Assembly: GCF_014648195.1 (NCBI RefSeq)
Contig: NZ_BMQQ01000002.1
Coordinates: 62,001-126,000, forward strand
Source: Streptomyces purpureus
Lineage (GTDB): Bacteria; Actinomycetota; Actinomycetes; Streptomycetales; Streptomycetaceae
Direction of reading: 5' to 3'
DNA: 64,000 nt
In this document: positions 33,581-42,518 of the stretch, in pieces
How positions within the stretch are numbered: position 1 is the stretch's first letter
How the letters are laid out: each line of letters opens with the position of its first letter
Notes under the pieces: model-generated
The model's input: the letters and a program-made list of their open reading frames with translations, nothing else
Told to the model about the DNA's origin: nothing
The model's database searches: none
Program-made: the position numbers and the translations under genes

Positions 33581-35878
33581 ATGCAGCGGCGTCGTGTGTG
33601 GGGCACGGCCATGGCCGTGGCCGCCGGTCTGGCCGGCGTACTGGTCTTCGAAGGAGTCACCGGCCTGCCGGACGCGGGGTCCGACGACCGGGGCGGGCAC
33701 GGGCCCGTCCAGGTCGACACCAGGACCGTCGCGCTGAGTACCGGCGACGGCGGGCGCTCCGCGTCGCTCGGCCGGCGGGACACCGAGCCGTTCAGCATGC
33801 TCGGGGTGACCTGGGCCGATCCCAAGGCGCGGGTCACCGGCACGATCGAGGCCCGTACCCGGGCGGTGAGGACGGGCACCTGGTCGGCCTGGCTGCGGCT
33901 CGACGGCGACAGCGGCCAGGGCGAGGCCTCTGCCCGTCGCGGCGGCACCGAGCCCGCCTGGGTGGGGCCGTCCGACGGAGTGGAGATACGGGTCGTCGCC
34001 GACGGCAAGACCTCGTCGGTCCTGCCCAAAGGCATACGCCTCGACATGATCGACCCCGGCAAGGGGCCGGGCGACGCCCGAGGGATCGCCATGGCACCGG
34101 CCGCGTTCGCGGCCGAGACCGAGGGCCCCGACGCCACCGCGTCCACCGCCCCGGCCGAGCCTTCGCCGAGCGCGACGGCCGCGCCGCCCGAGCCGGTCCC
34201 CTCGGACTCCCCGACCACCACGGAGCCTTCGGCCACCGCCACCGGGCCGGTCCAGAGCGGCTCCCCCTCAGCGACGGCCACCACTCCCCCGGCCTCGTCC
34301 CCGGCACCGGCCTCCCCGACGCCCACGCCGTCGGCGACCGGCGGCCCGTCGTCCACGGCGCCGCGTCCCGCGATCACTCCCCGGTCCGGCTGGGGCGCCG
34401 ATGAAACGATCAGCCCGGAGGCTCCGGGCTACCTCCCCGGCGGGAAGATCAAGGCCGTGGCGGTGCACCACACCGCCGAGTCCAACTCCTACACCTGCGC
34501 CGAGGCCCCGGCCGTCGTCCGCGGCATCTACGCCTACCACGTCAAGCAGTTGACGTGGAAGGACATCGGCTACAACTTCCTCGTCGACAAGTGCGGCACC
34601 GTCTACGAGGGCCGCAAGGGCGGTGTCGACCGGCCCGTGCAGGGCGCGCACTCCTACGGTTTCAACGCCGAGACGACCGGCATCTCCGTCCTCGGCACCT
34701 ACACCGACGCCGCGCCGTCGCAGGCCGCGATGGTGTCGGTCGCCCGGATCGCCGCCTGGAAGCTCGGCCAGTACGGGGTGAACCCGACCGGCACCGCGAC
34801 GCTGACCGCCGGTGACGCGGGCACCAACTACTTCCGCAAGTCCTGGGCGAAGGGCGCGCAGCTCGCGTTCCCGGTGATCCACGGCCACCGCGACGGCTAC
34901 AACACCCAGTGCCCGGGCGGGGCGTTCTACGGCAAGCTGTCCTCGATCCGCTCCTGGGCGGCCGGTCCCGTGACCGGTCTGACCGTCTCCTCGGTCACCG
35001 GCGCGACGGCCTCCGGCGGCACGTACCACACGCGTGGCCCGATCACCGTCAACTGGTCCTCGACCACTCCTGCCGCCTTCGTCACCCGCCATGAGGTGCT
35101 GGTCGACGGTGCCGTGGTGGCCACGGCGGCCGGTTCGGCGACCTCCGCGCAAGCGAGCGTCCCGGCGGGCAGCCACAGCGTCCAGGTCCGCGCCGTGCAC
35201 CAGACGGGCAAGGCGGCGACCAGCGCGGCCGTGACCGTCGTCGGTGACGTCACCGCGCCGGTGTTCACGACGAAGCCGGCGCTCTCGCTCCGTACGGGCC
35301 TGGTGAACGCCTCGGCGGTACCGCTCACGCTGGCGTGGAAGGCGACCGACGCGGTCGGCGTGCGCGACGTACGGCTGACCGCTCCGCTCGCCGCGACCTA
35401 CGGTCCGACGGTTTCCTCGGCCCCGCAGAACGGCACGTCCGGCAAGGCGACGACCTGGTCGCTCTCGGCGTACGACCGGGCCGGGAACCGCGGCGCCGCC
35501 TCGGTGACCACCACGCCGGTGGTGCTCCAGGAGACCGCGGCGGTGCGTACGGGCACCTGGGCCACCAAGACCGCCAGCGCCTACTTCGGCGGCCGTTCCT
35601 ACAGCAGCGCCACCAAGAACTCCTCCCTGACCTGGACGTTCACCGGCCGCTCGGCGGCGCTGGTGGTGTCGCGGGCGGCCACGTCGGGCCAGGTGTACGT
35701 GTACGTGGACGGGACGAAGGTGGCCACCGTCGACCTCAAGTCGTCGACGGCGAAGTACCGGGACGCGATCTGGACCAAGAGCTGGCCGGCCGCCGCCCAG
35801 CACACGGTCAAGATCGTGGTGGTGGGCACGGCGGGCCGTCCGACGGTCACGACGGACGGGCTCTTCTACCTCAAGTAG
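33581..35878 (+). CDS. secreted PGRP-type N-acetylmuramoyl-L-alanine amidase
   Basis: 765 residues; signal sequence near residues 7-30. A beta N-terminal domain, then a long Pro/Ser/Thr linker (about 180-260), then the PGRP/amidase_2 domain (about 262-465) beginning RSGWGADE. Zn ligands are visible in AVAVHHTAES and in VIHGHRDGYNTQCPG (His and Cys), with the substrate-loop YNFLVDKCGTVYEGRKGG. C-terminal Ig-like/beta modules (about 465-660) and a last CBM-like domain (YFGGRSYSSATKNSSLTWTF) follow, likely for wall binding. It cuts the muramic acid-L-Ala bond. A strong terminator follows at 35899. Confidence 0.92.
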   Translation: MQRRRVWGTAMAVAAGLAGVLVFEGVTGLPDAGSDDRGGHGPVQVDTRTVALSTGDGGRSASLGRRDTEPFSMLGVTWADPKARVTGTIEARTRAVRTGTWSAWLRLDGDSGQGEASARRGGTEPAWVGPSDGVEIRVVADGKTSSVLPKGIRLDMIDPGKGPGDARGIAMAPAAFAAETEGPDATASTAPAEPSPSATAAPPEPVPSDSPTTTEPSATATGPVQSGSPSATATTPPASSPAPASPTPTPSATGGPSSTAPRPAITPRSGWGADETISPEAPGYLPGGKIKAVAVHHTAESNSYTCAEAPAVVRGIYAYHVKQLTWKDIGYNFLVDKCGTVYEGRKGGVDRPVQGAHSYGFNAETTGISVLGTYTDAAPSQAAMVSVARIAAWKLGQYGVNPTGTATLTAGDAGTNYFRKSWAKGAQLAFPVIHGHRDGYNTQCPGGAFYGKLSSIRSWAAGPVTGLTVSSVTGATASGGTYHTRGPITVNWSSTTPAAFVTRHEVLVDGAVVATAAGSATSAQASVPAGSHSVQVRAVHQTGKAATSAAVTVVGDVTAPVFTTKPALSLRTGLVNASAVPLTLAWKATDAVGVRDVRLTAPLAATYGPTVSSAPQNGTSGKATTWSLSAYDRAGNRGAASVTTTPVVLQETAAVRTGTWATKTASAYFGGRSYSSATKNSSLTWTFTGRSAALVVSRAATSGQVYVYVDGTKVATVDLKSSTAKYRDAIWTKSWPAAAQHTVKIVVVGTAGRPTVTTDGLFYLK

Positions 35879-35898
35879 CCGTCGGCGACGGCGGGAAC

Positions 35899-35933
35899 GG
35901 CACGGCCGCGCGGGTGCTCCGCGCGGCCGTGCC
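35899..35933 (+). terminator. 15-bp perfect hairpin after the amidase gene
   Basis: GGCACGGCCGCGCGG (35899-35913) and CCGCGCGGCCGTGCC (35919-35933) pair around the 5-base loop GTGCT; GCGTTCT follows. It lies 20 bases past the amidase stop. Confidence 0.85.
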
Positions 35934-36011
35934 GCGTTCTCAGGGTCCGGGCCCCGGGGCTGGTCCGATTCGTACAAGACCGGGGCCCGGCCGCGCTTCT
36001 ACCGTGTGGCC

Positions 36012-36407
36012 ATGACTACTCCACGATTCGATGTGATCGGCCTGGTCGTCTCGGACATGGCCGCCTCCCTCGCCTTCTACCGGCGCCTCGGCCTGGACAT
36101 CCCCGCCGACGCCGACGCCGCGCCGCATGTCGAGGCGCCGCTGCCGGGCGGGCTGCGGATCGCCTGGGACACCGAGGAGGTGATCCGGTCGTTCGACCCG
36201 GGCTGGACCCGGCCCACGGGCGGTGAGCGCATCGGGCTCGCGTTCGTGTGCGCGAGCCCGGCCGAGGTGGACGCGGTGTACGCGTCGCTGACCGAGGCCG
36301 GATACGAAGGGCATCTGAAGCCCTGGGACGCGGAGTGGGGGCAGCGTTACGCGGTGGTGCTCGACCCGGACGGCTGTGGCGTCTCACTCTTCGCCAACGC
36401 CTCGTAG
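36012..36407 (+). CDS. VOC (glyoxalase/bleomycin-resistance) superfamily protein
   Basis: 131 residues from ATG 36012 (a GTG 6 bases upstream is possible). One beta-alpha-beta-beta-beta module pair is visible: FDVIGLVVSDMAASLAFYRRLGLDIP and GERIGLAFVCASPAEVDAVYASL, ending RYAVVLDPDGCGVSLFA. VOC proteins bind metals and small electrophiles; the activity here is unknown. There is no Shine-Dalgarno, so leaderless translation is possible. The last 61 bases overlap the 3' end of the AraC-type gene on the other strand. Confidence 0.87.
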   Translation: MTTPRFDVIGLVVSDMAASLAFYRRLGLDIPADADAAPHVEAPLPGGLRIAWDTEEVIRSFDPGWTRPTGGERIGLAFVCASPAEVDAVYASLTEAGYEGHLKPWDAEWGQRYAVVLDPDGCGVSLFANAS

Positions 36408-37078
36408 GCGCTCAGCGTCGTGCCCGCAAGGGCTCTCATCTCGCGGGCCAGATGCGCCTGGTCGGCGAAGCCCGCGCCGATCGCCGCCGCCGCGTACGGC
36501 ACACCCGTCCGTACGAGCGCGAGCGCCCGCTGGAGGCGCAGCACGCGGGCGAGGGTCTTCGGGCCGTAGCCGAACGCGTCGAGGGCCCGCCGGTGCAGCT
36601 GGCGGGCGCCGAGGCCGACGGCGTCGGCCGTGGCGGCGACGCCCGCGCCGGCGTTCAGCCGGGCGACGACGGCCCGCAGCAGCGGATCGGGCGGTGCGGT
36701 GTCCGCGGCGGCACTCACCGCCAGCGCCTCCAGGGCTGCGGCGGTGTCGGCGGCGGCCGCGACGCGGCCGGCCAGGCGCCGTACCCGCGCGGCGGGCCAC
36801 AGCTCCGCGAGCTCCACCCGCTGGTTCCGCAGCTCATGGGCGGGCACTCCGAGCAGCGCGGGCGCGTCCCCCGGCGCGAACCGGACCCCGGTCCAGCCGC
36901 CGCCGGTGGCCTCGGGGACGTGGGCGCGGGTGTCGGGCCCGGCGACGAGCAGCCGGCCGTCGTGCCAGAGCAGGTCCATGCATCCGTCGGGCAGAACGGG
37001 GCAGGGCCGCCGCCCCCGCAGGGGCGTACGGGTCCAGACGACCGCGCCCGAGAGCTGTGACGGACGTTCCTCGTACAC
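36347..37078 (-). CDS. AraC-family helix-turn-helix regulator
   Basis: 243 residues. N-terminal half resembles the DUF6597-type sensor (PVLPDGCMDLLWHDGRLLVAGPDT, VRFAPGDAPALLGVPAHELRNQRVEL). The C-terminal AraC HTH is VAATADAVGLGARQLHRRALDAFGYGPKTLARVLRLQRAL followed by AAAAIGAGFADQAHLAREMRALAGTTLSAY. Its stop lies inside the VOC gene on the opposite strand (61-base convergent overlap). The VOC gene may be its target, but nothing shows this directly. Confidence 0.88.
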   Translation of the reverse strand: MYEERPSQLSGAVVWTRTPLRGRRPCPVLPDGCMDLLWHDGRLLVAGPDTRAHVPEATGGGWTGVRFAPGDAPALLGVPAHELRNQRVELAELWPAARVRRLAGRVAAAADTAAALEALAVSAAADTAPPDPLLRAVVARLNAGAGVAATADAVGLGARQLHRRALDAFGYGPKTLARVLRLQRALALVRTGVPYAAAAIGAGFADQAHLAREMRALAGTTLSAYEALAKSETPQPSGSSTTA

Positions 37079-37162
37079 GGCTTCGAGATTAGCCGTGCGG
37101 GGGTGGCGGGAGCGAGCGGTGGGACGCGGGCCTGAGACCTCTGGGGCCTGTGCCCTTTGGGG

Positions 37163-38332
37163 TCAGCCCTGGTGCCGGTCTCTGTCCCGCTCCCGGTCCT
37201 TGTCCCGGTCCTTGGGCTGTTTCTCCTTCTCGCGGACCGTGTGCAGCCGGGACTTGACGTCGTCCGGCGGCAGGAACTTCGACCAGCGCTCGGGGAACTC
37301 CGAGGGCATGTCCGGATCGTCGTCGTCCAGTTCCTCCACCGCCGCCTTGGCCCGGGCGACCAGCTCCGCCGCCTGCTGCGTACGGACCCGCTCGGTGGCC
37401 TCGCGGGCCGCGGCGGTGGCGACGGAGGGCCAGACCCGGTCGATGGCGGCGTTGACCGCGGCCCCGACCAGGACGGCGAAGGCGGAGATGCCGATCCACA
37501 GGAGCACGGCGATCGGGGCGGCCAGCGAGCCGTAGATCGTCGGGCCCTCGACCTGGCTGGTGAGGTAGATCCGCAGGAGGAAGCTGCCGAGCACCCACAT
37601 CCCGAGGGCCACCAGCGCCCCGAGGATGTCCTCGATCCAGGGCGAGCGGACCGGCACGGACACGTGGTAGAGGGTGGTGAGGAAGGCGATGGACAAAAGG
37701 ATCACCACCGGCCAGTACAGCACCGCCACCACTTCCGTGCCCCAGGGGATCAGCTCCACCACCCGGTCCGGGCCGACCACGGCGAGCGGCAGCACCACCG
37801 CGCCGATGAGCAGGGCGATGATGTAGAGCAGGAAGGCGAGCAGCCGGGTGGCGACGATGCCGCGGTGCCCGTCGAGGCCGTACATGACGGTGATCGTGTC
37901 GATGAAGACGTTCACCGCCCGCGAGCCGGACCACAGGGCGATGGCGAAACCGATGGAGATGATGTCCGGCCGGCCGCCGCGGGTGACGTCCTCCAGCAGC
38001 GGCTTGGCGATGTCGTTGACGCCCCGGTCGGACAGGACCGTCCCGGCGGCGCCCAGGATGTTCTCCTGGATGGAGGCGACCGTGGTGGTGCTGGTCCAGT
38101 CGTCGACGTAGCCGAGGAGTCCGAGCAGACTCAGCATGAGGGGCGGCAGCGACAGGATGGTGAAGAACGCCGCCTCGGCGGCGAGACCGAGGATGCGGTA
38201 CTCGATGCACGAGTTGACCGTGTCCTTCAGAAGCAGCCAGACCATTTTCCGCTTCGAGACGTTGCGGTAGAGGACTCGGGCCCGGTGGAGCCTGCCCGGT
38301 GACCGCTCGGGTGTTTCATTTGCTGCCTGCAC
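37163..38332 (-). CDS. YihY/BrkB-family membrane protein
   Basis: 389 residues if started at the GTG at 38330-38332 (VQAANETPERSPG), which matches the N-terminus I associate with Streptomyces homologues; an upstream ATG at 38389 would overlap the divergent aidB-like start. Six transmembrane helices characterise YihY (EYRILGLAAEAAFFTILSLPPLMLSLLG, IISIGFAIALWSGSRAVNVFIDTI, and IYGSLAAPIAVLLWIGISAFAVLVGAAVNA). The C-terminal tail is highly charged, ending in a Lys/Asp/Arg run. Once thought to be RNase BN, the family is of unknown membrane function. Start spacing to the next gene is only 17 bases. Confidence 0.88.
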   Translation of the reverse strand: MQAANETPERSPGRLHRARVLYRNVSKRKMVWLLLKDTVNSCIEYRILGLAAEAAFFTILSLPPLMLSLLGLLGYVDDWTSTTTVASIQENILGAAGTVLSDRGVNDIAKPLLEDVTRGGRPDIISIGFAIALWSGSRAVNVFIDTITVMYGLDGHRGIVATRLLAFLLYIIALLIGAVVLPLAVVGPDRVVELIPWGTEVVAVLYWPVVILLSIAFLTTLYHVSVPVRSPWIEDILGALVALGMWVLGSFLLRIYLTSQVEGPTIYGSLAAPIAVLLWIGISAFAVLVGAAVNAAIDRVWPSVATAAAREATERVRTQQAAELVARAKAAVEELDDDDPDMPSEFPERWSKFLPPDDVKSRLHTVREKEKQPKDRDKDRERDRDRHQG

Positions 38333-38349
38333 CTCCTTACCGTATCGGC

Positions 38350-39996
38350 ATGGCAGCCACCACCCACACAGTGACCAATCAGGCTCCACCCCTGGTGGGG
38401 TACGACGCCTTCGCGGCCGATCGTGCCCTGACCGAGGCCGTGGAACGGCATCTCGCGCCCGAAGTCCTTCCGCAAGCGCAAGAGGAGCTGACCGAACTGG
38501 GGCGCGCGGCGGGCTCGGCGCAGGCCCAGGAATGGGGTTTCCTCGCCAACGAGAACCCGCCGAAGCTGCGCACCCACGACCGGTACGGCCACCGGATCGA
38601 CGAGGTCGAGTTCCATCCGGCCTGGCACCGGCTGCTCGGCCGGGCCGTCTCCGCCGGGCTCACCGGCGCCTGGGCACGCCCGGGCGGGCATGTGCGACGC
38701 GCCGCGGGATTCCTCGTCTGGACGCAGGTGGAGGCCGGACACGGCTGCCCCCTGTCGATGACGCACGCCGCGGTGCCCGCGCTGCGGGCCGATCCGGAGC
38801 TCGCCGCCGAGTGGGAGCCGCGGCTCACCTCCCCGGTGTACGAGGAGGGGCTGCGGCCCGCCGCGGAGAAGGGCGGGGTGCTCTTCGGGATGGGCATGAC
38901 GGAGAAGCAGGGCGGCAGTGACGTCCGGGCCAACACGACGGTGGCGAAGCCGCTGGACGCGGCGGGCGAGTACGTGCTCACCGGCCACAAGTGGTTCTGT
39001 TCGGCTCCGATGAGCGACGGCTTCCTCGTACTGGCCCAGGCGCCCGGCGGGCTGACGTGCTTCCTGGTGCCCCGGGTGCTGGCGGACGGGACACGCAACG
39101 CCTTCGCGATCCAGCGGCTCAAGGACAAGCTGGGCAACCGCTCCAACGCGTCGAGCGAGGTGGAGTTCGCCGGAACGTGGGCGCGCCGGGTCGGTGAGGA
39201 GGGGCGCGGCGTGCGCACGATCATCGAGATGGTGGCGGCGACCCGGCTGGACTGTGTGATCGGCTCGGCGGCGCTGATGCGCCAGGCGGTGGCGCAGGCG
39301 GCGCACCACGCCGCGTACCGCAGCGCCTTCGGCGGCCTGCTGATCGACAAGCCGCTGATGCGCAACGTCCTGGCGGATCTGGCGCTGGAGTCGGAGGCGG
39401 CGACGGTCCTGGCGATGCGGCTGGCGGCGGCGTACGACACGGTCGAGGAGTCGGGCTCGGAGCAGGAGCGGGCGTTCCTGCGGCTGGCGGTGCCGACCGC
39501 GAAGTACTGGGTGACCAAGCGGTGCACGCCGGTGACGGCGGAGGCGCTGGAGTGCCTGGGCGGCAACGGCTACGTGGAGGAGTCGGGCATGCCGCGGCTG
39601 CTGCGCGAGTCGCCGCTCAACTCGATCTGGGAGGGCTCGGGCAACGTCCAGGCCCTGGACGTGCTGCGGGCGTTGCAGCGGGAGCCGCGGGCGCTGGACG
39701 CCTTCCTGCGGGAAGTGGGCCAGGCGCGCGGCGCGGACCACCGGCTGGACGGGGCGATCAAGGCGCTGCTGACCGAACTGGCCGATCTGGACGGCATCGA
39801 GGCGCGGGCCCGGCGGCTGGTGGAGCGGATGGCGCTGGTGCTGCAGGGTTCGCTGCTGGTGCGCTGGGCGCCGCCGGAGGTCGCGGACGCGTTCTGCGCG
39901 TCGCGGCTCGGCGGAGACTGGGGGGCCGCGTTCGGGACGCTGCCGCACACGCTCGACCTGGCGTCGGTGGTGGAGCGGGCCCGCGCGGTGGTCTGA
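38350..39996 (+). CDS. AidB-like acyl-CoA dehydrogenase
   Basis: 548 residues from ATG 38350. AidB-specific features: the N-terminal QAPPLVGYDAFAADRAL, the FAD-binding MGMTEKQGGSDVRANTT, GHKWFCSAPMSDGFLVLAQ, RLKDKLGNRSNASSEVEF and a catalytic-region ECLGGNGYVEESGMPRLLRESPLNSIWEGSGNVQALD. AidB proteins protect DNA against alkylation and have weak isovaleryl-CoA dehydrogenase activity; an Ada-AlkA gene is elsewhere in this window. TACCGT at 38338-38343 lies 6 bases before the ATG, so the mRNA is probably leaderless. It diverges from yihY with almost no intergenic DNA. Confidence 0.92.
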   Translation: MAATTHTVTNQAPPLVGYDAFAADRALTEAVERHLAPEVLPQAQEELTELGRAAGSAQAQEWGFLANENPPKLRTHDRYGHRIDEVEFHPAWHRLLGRAVSAGLTGAWARPGGHVRRAAGFLVWTQVEAGHGCPLSMTHAAVPALRADPELAAEWEPRLTSPVYEEGLRPAAEKGGVLFGMGMTEKQGGSDVRANTTVAKPLDAAGEYVLTGHKWFCSAPMSDGFLVLAQAPGGLTCFLVPRVLADGTRNAFAIQRLKDKLGNRSNASSEVEFAGTWARRVGEEGRGVRTIIEMVAATRLDCVIGSAALMRQAVAQAAHHAAYRSAFGGLLIDKPLMRNVLADLALESEAATVLAMRLAAAYDTVEESGSEQERAFLRLAVPTAKYWVTKRCTPVTAEALECLGGNGYVEESGMPRLLRESPLNSIWEGSGNVQALDVLRALQREPRALDAFLREVGQARGADHRLDGAIKALLTELADLDGIEARARRLVERMALVLQGSLLVRWAPPEVADAFCASRLGGDWGAAFGTLPHTLDLASVVERARAVV

Positions 39997-40013
39997 GCCG
40001 GGGGCACAGCTGA

Positions 40014-40043
40014 GGGTGGTGCTGCGCCGACACGGCACCACCC
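40014..40043 (+). terminator. hairpin after the aidB-like gene
   Basis: GGGTGGTGC (40014-40022) pairs with GCACCACCC (40035-40043) around a 12-base loop, 17 bases after the aidB-like stop. Confidence 0.65.
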
Positions 40044-40078
40044 CCGCTTGATGCAACTTTCATGTACGGGGCGACGGG

Positions 40079-40101
40079 TTGCCAGAGTTGCAAACCGTTG
40101 C
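40079..40101 (+). promoter_or_regulatory. three TTGC direct repeats upstream of the GAF regulator
   Basis: TTGC occurs at 40079-40082, 40088-40091 and 40098-40101, i.e. at about one helical turn, with the inverse GCAA at 40054-40057 nearby. This lies about 145 bases before the GAF-regulator ATG (40246) and could be an operator, perhaps autoregulatory. The motif is short and evidence is weak. Confidence 0.3.
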
Positions 40102-40245
40102 AGGTTTGAGGGAACAGGCCCTCTTGGAGGGTTTGCGGGCGGCACGATGGGGACGAACACGCCAGAATGCCGTTCTGCGTCGGGACGCCAGGCGACGCCT
40201 GACCCAGCAGAACCGATACAGCACAGCCCGGTGGCTGGGGGACCG

Positions 40246-41556
40246 ATGAACAACAACTCGCTCGACCTGACCCGTCTCGCCGCCATGGACGCCGCTCAGG
40301 CCGCTCGGCTGCTGCATCAGGTACGGGACGAGACGCTGGCCGGGCGGCGGCCTCCGATCGCCCCCCGGCCGGTGATCGACGCGTCGTGGCGGCGGATGTT
40401 CCGGCTCGGCCTGGACCCCGACCAGTCCACCAGCAGTGTGCTGCTGGAGCGCGACGAGCTGGAACACCGGCGGCGGACGACGGCGCTCGGCGAGCTGATG
40501 CGGACCCTGAGCGCCGGCCTCTCCGGGATCGCCGACGCCTCGATGCAGATCATGGTCGTGACCGACGACCAGGGCCGGGTGCTGTGGCGGGAGGGCAACC
40601 TCGGCGTGATGCGGCAGGCCAACGGCATCTGCCTGGAGGAGGGCGCGGCCTGGACCGAGGCGACGACGGGCACCAACGCGGTCGGTACGGCCCTCGCCGC
40701 GCGCCGTCCCGTGCAGGTGCACTCGGCCGAGCACTTCGTGCAGACGCTGCACAACTGGACGTGTGCGGCGGCGCCCGTGCACGATCCACGCGACCAGCGG
40801 CTGCTGGGGATCGTGGATGTGAGCGGGCCTGCGTCCACGTTCCATCCGGCGACGCTGGCGCTGGTCGGCTCGGTGGCGCAGCTCGCCGAGGCGGAGCTGC
40901 GGGACCGCCATCTGCGGTCGATCGAGCGGCTGCGCTCGGTGGCCGCGCCGATCCTGTGCGCGGTGGGCGGCCGGGCCGTCGCCGTGGACATCCACGGCTG
41001 GACGGCGGCGGTGACCGGCATGCCGCCCATGGACCGGCTGCCGCTGCCCAAGTCCTTCCGCGCGGGGCGGACATGGCTGCCGTCGCTCGGGATGTGCGCG
41101 GTGGAGCCGCTGCCGGGCGGCTGGCTGCTGCGGCTGGACGACGACGGGGCCGGGGGCGCGCGGTCCACGGCGGAGACGGTGAGCCGGGTGGTCCTTGACG
41201 TCAGCCGCCCGCGCCGCTGGACCCTGGAGGTGTCCGGCGCGGCCGGCAGCTGGCGCCAGCAGCTGAGCCCCCGTCACGCCGAGCTGCTGTACGTGCTGGC
41301 GCTGCACCGCGACGGGCGCAGCGCGGCGGAGCTGGCGGACGACGTCTTCGGTGACCGGACGCGTACGGTCACCGTACGCGCCGAAATGTCACGCGTGCGG
41401 CGGCATCTGGCGGGGGTGCTCGCGCACCGGCCGTACCGCTTCAGCGAGGAGGTCGAGGTGGAGCTGATCGGACCGGACAGCCCGGCCGATCTGCTCCCCC
41501 ACTCCACGGCCCCGGCCGTGTGCGCCGCACGCGAGGGGCTGCCCCGCCACGCCTGA
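40246..41556 (+). CDS. GAF-domain transcriptional regulator (acetoin/aldehyde-type)
   Basis: 436 residues from ATG 40246 (GGGGGA upstream); longer in-frame starts are possible. The N-terminal GAF region (about 60-220) reads ALGELMRTLSAGLSGIADASMQIMVVTDDQGRVLWREG, GAAWTEATTGTNAVGTALAARRPVQVHSAEHF and CAAAPVHDPRDQRLLGIVDVSG, as in activators of acetoin or alcohol catabolism. The C-terminus is an OmpR-like winged helix (LSPRHAELLYVLALHRDGRSAAELADDVFGDRTRTVTVRAEMSRVRRHL) and not sigma-54 AAA. A diffusible metabolite is the likely ligand. Converges with the lipoprotein gene (14-base gap). Confidence 0.82.
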   Translation: MNNNSLDLTRLAAMDAAQAARLLHQVRDETLAGRRPPIAPRPVIDASWRRMFRLGLDPDQSTSSVLLERDELEHRRRTTALGELMRTLSAGLSGIADASMQIMVVTDDQGRVLWREGNLGVMRQANGICLEEGAAWTEATTGTNAVGTALAARRPVQVHSAEHFVQTLHNWTCAAAPVHDPRDQRLLGIVDVSGPASTFHPATLALVGSVAQLAEAELRDRHLRSIERLRSVAAPILCAVGGRAVAVDIHGWTAAVTGMPPMDRLPLPKSFRAGRTWLPSLGMCAVEPLPGGWLLRLDDDGAGGARSTAETVSRVVLDVSRPRRWTLEVSGAAGSWRQQLSPRHAELLYVLALHRDGRSAAELADDVFGDRTRTVTVRAEMSRVRRHLAGVLAHRPYRFSEEVEVELIGPDSPADLLPHSTAPAVCAAREGLPRHA

Positions 41557-41570
41557 GCCGCGTCGCCGCG

Positions 41571-42299
41571 TCAGTAGCCGAGGGCGTCGTCCAGGCTGTT
41601 CTGCCAGTACGTGACCTTCGCGTCGTCCGTCTTGTACGTCCCGGCCTGGAGCTTGAGGGACACCGAGCGGCCGGTGGAGCCGGAGCCGTCGCCGGCCGCG
41701 AAGAGGACGGCGAGCTGGGTCACGTCACGCCCGCCGGCCTCGCTTCCGGTCCGCTCGCCCGCCAGGACGACGGCGGCGTACGCGGACTGGCCGGGGGCGA
41801 GCCGGATCACGCTCTGCGGGCGGGTGGCCTCGTCGATGGCGGTGGCTGCCTGGTCCTGGCCGAAGCGGAGGAACGGCGCGCCGTAGAGGTCGCAGGGGAC
41901 GGAGCCCTTGTTCGTGGCGGTGAGCAGGAGGTGGTTGATGGGGCGGGCGGGACGGTCGGCGACGACCTTGGTGTTGTAGCCGGTGCAGGTGACGGCCTTG
42001 GCCTGGCCGCCCTGCTCCTTGGCTCCGCCGGTCGGCTGGTGACCGGTGGCTCCGCCCTTCCCGGAGCTGCCCTGCCCGGCGGTCTCCTTGCCGCTCGTGT
42101 CCTCGCCGCTGGTGTCCTTACCGGCCGTGTCCGTCCCGCCGGTCGGGGGCAGGGCGCTCGCCGACGGGCCGGCGGTCACACCCTTGGCCGCGGGCGAGGG
42201 GTCCTTGGTGACGTCGTCCGCCCCGCAGGCGGTGGCCGAGAGCGCGGCCGCCAGGACGGCGGCGGCGACGGCGGTGCGGCGGATGCTGAAGGTGCGCAT
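41571..42299 (-). CDS. DUF4232-type secreted lipoprotein
   Basis: 242 residues from ATG 42297-42299. Signal peptide with a lipobox at about residues 22-25 (ALSATACGADD). A Ser/Thr/Gly-rich linker contains DTSGKET-type repeats, then a beta domain (VTCTGYNTKVVADRPARPINHLLLTATNKGSVPCDLYGAPFLRFGQ) with two Cys, typical of DUF4232, an actinobacterial extracytoplasmic domain of unknown role. It diverges from the HTH-membrane gene; 219 bases separate the starts. Confidence 0.83.
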   Translation of the reverse strand: MRTFSIRRTAVAAAVLAAALSATACGADDVTKDPSPAAKGVTAGPSASALPPTGGTDTAGKDTSGEDTSGKETAGQGSSGKGGATGHQPTGGAKEQGGQAKAVTCTGYNTKVVADRPARPINHLLLTATNKGSVPCDLYGAPFLRFGQDQAATAIDEATRPQSVIRLAPGQSAYAAVVLAGERTGSEAGGRDVTQLAVLFAAGDGSGSTGRSVSLKLQAGTYKTDDAKVTYWQNSLDDALGY

Positions 42300-42518
42300 G
42301 GTTGTGTGTCCCCCGTTGTACGAGTGGGTGCTGACGGTCCGTCGGTGGCGGCGCCGGTTCCGGCCACCGCCGCATCCACCGTGCGCGCCGCCTCGGCGTT
42401 CCAGCCAGCCGACGGGGACAATAGGGGAGGCTGGAACGGTCACGCCGGATCTGACCTGCGGAAACACAGGCCGCCTGGGACGCGTTCCTGGAACGGCGGT
42501 ACGGAAGGGAACATCGGG

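Noticed and set aside
38227..38321. 30-residue ORF MKHPSGHRAG... after AAGGAGGTG near yihY
   Set aside because: Good spacing to the Shine-Dalgarno, but it overlaps the yihY N-terminus in another frame and has no features; the GTG start of yihY in the same SD region explains the signal.
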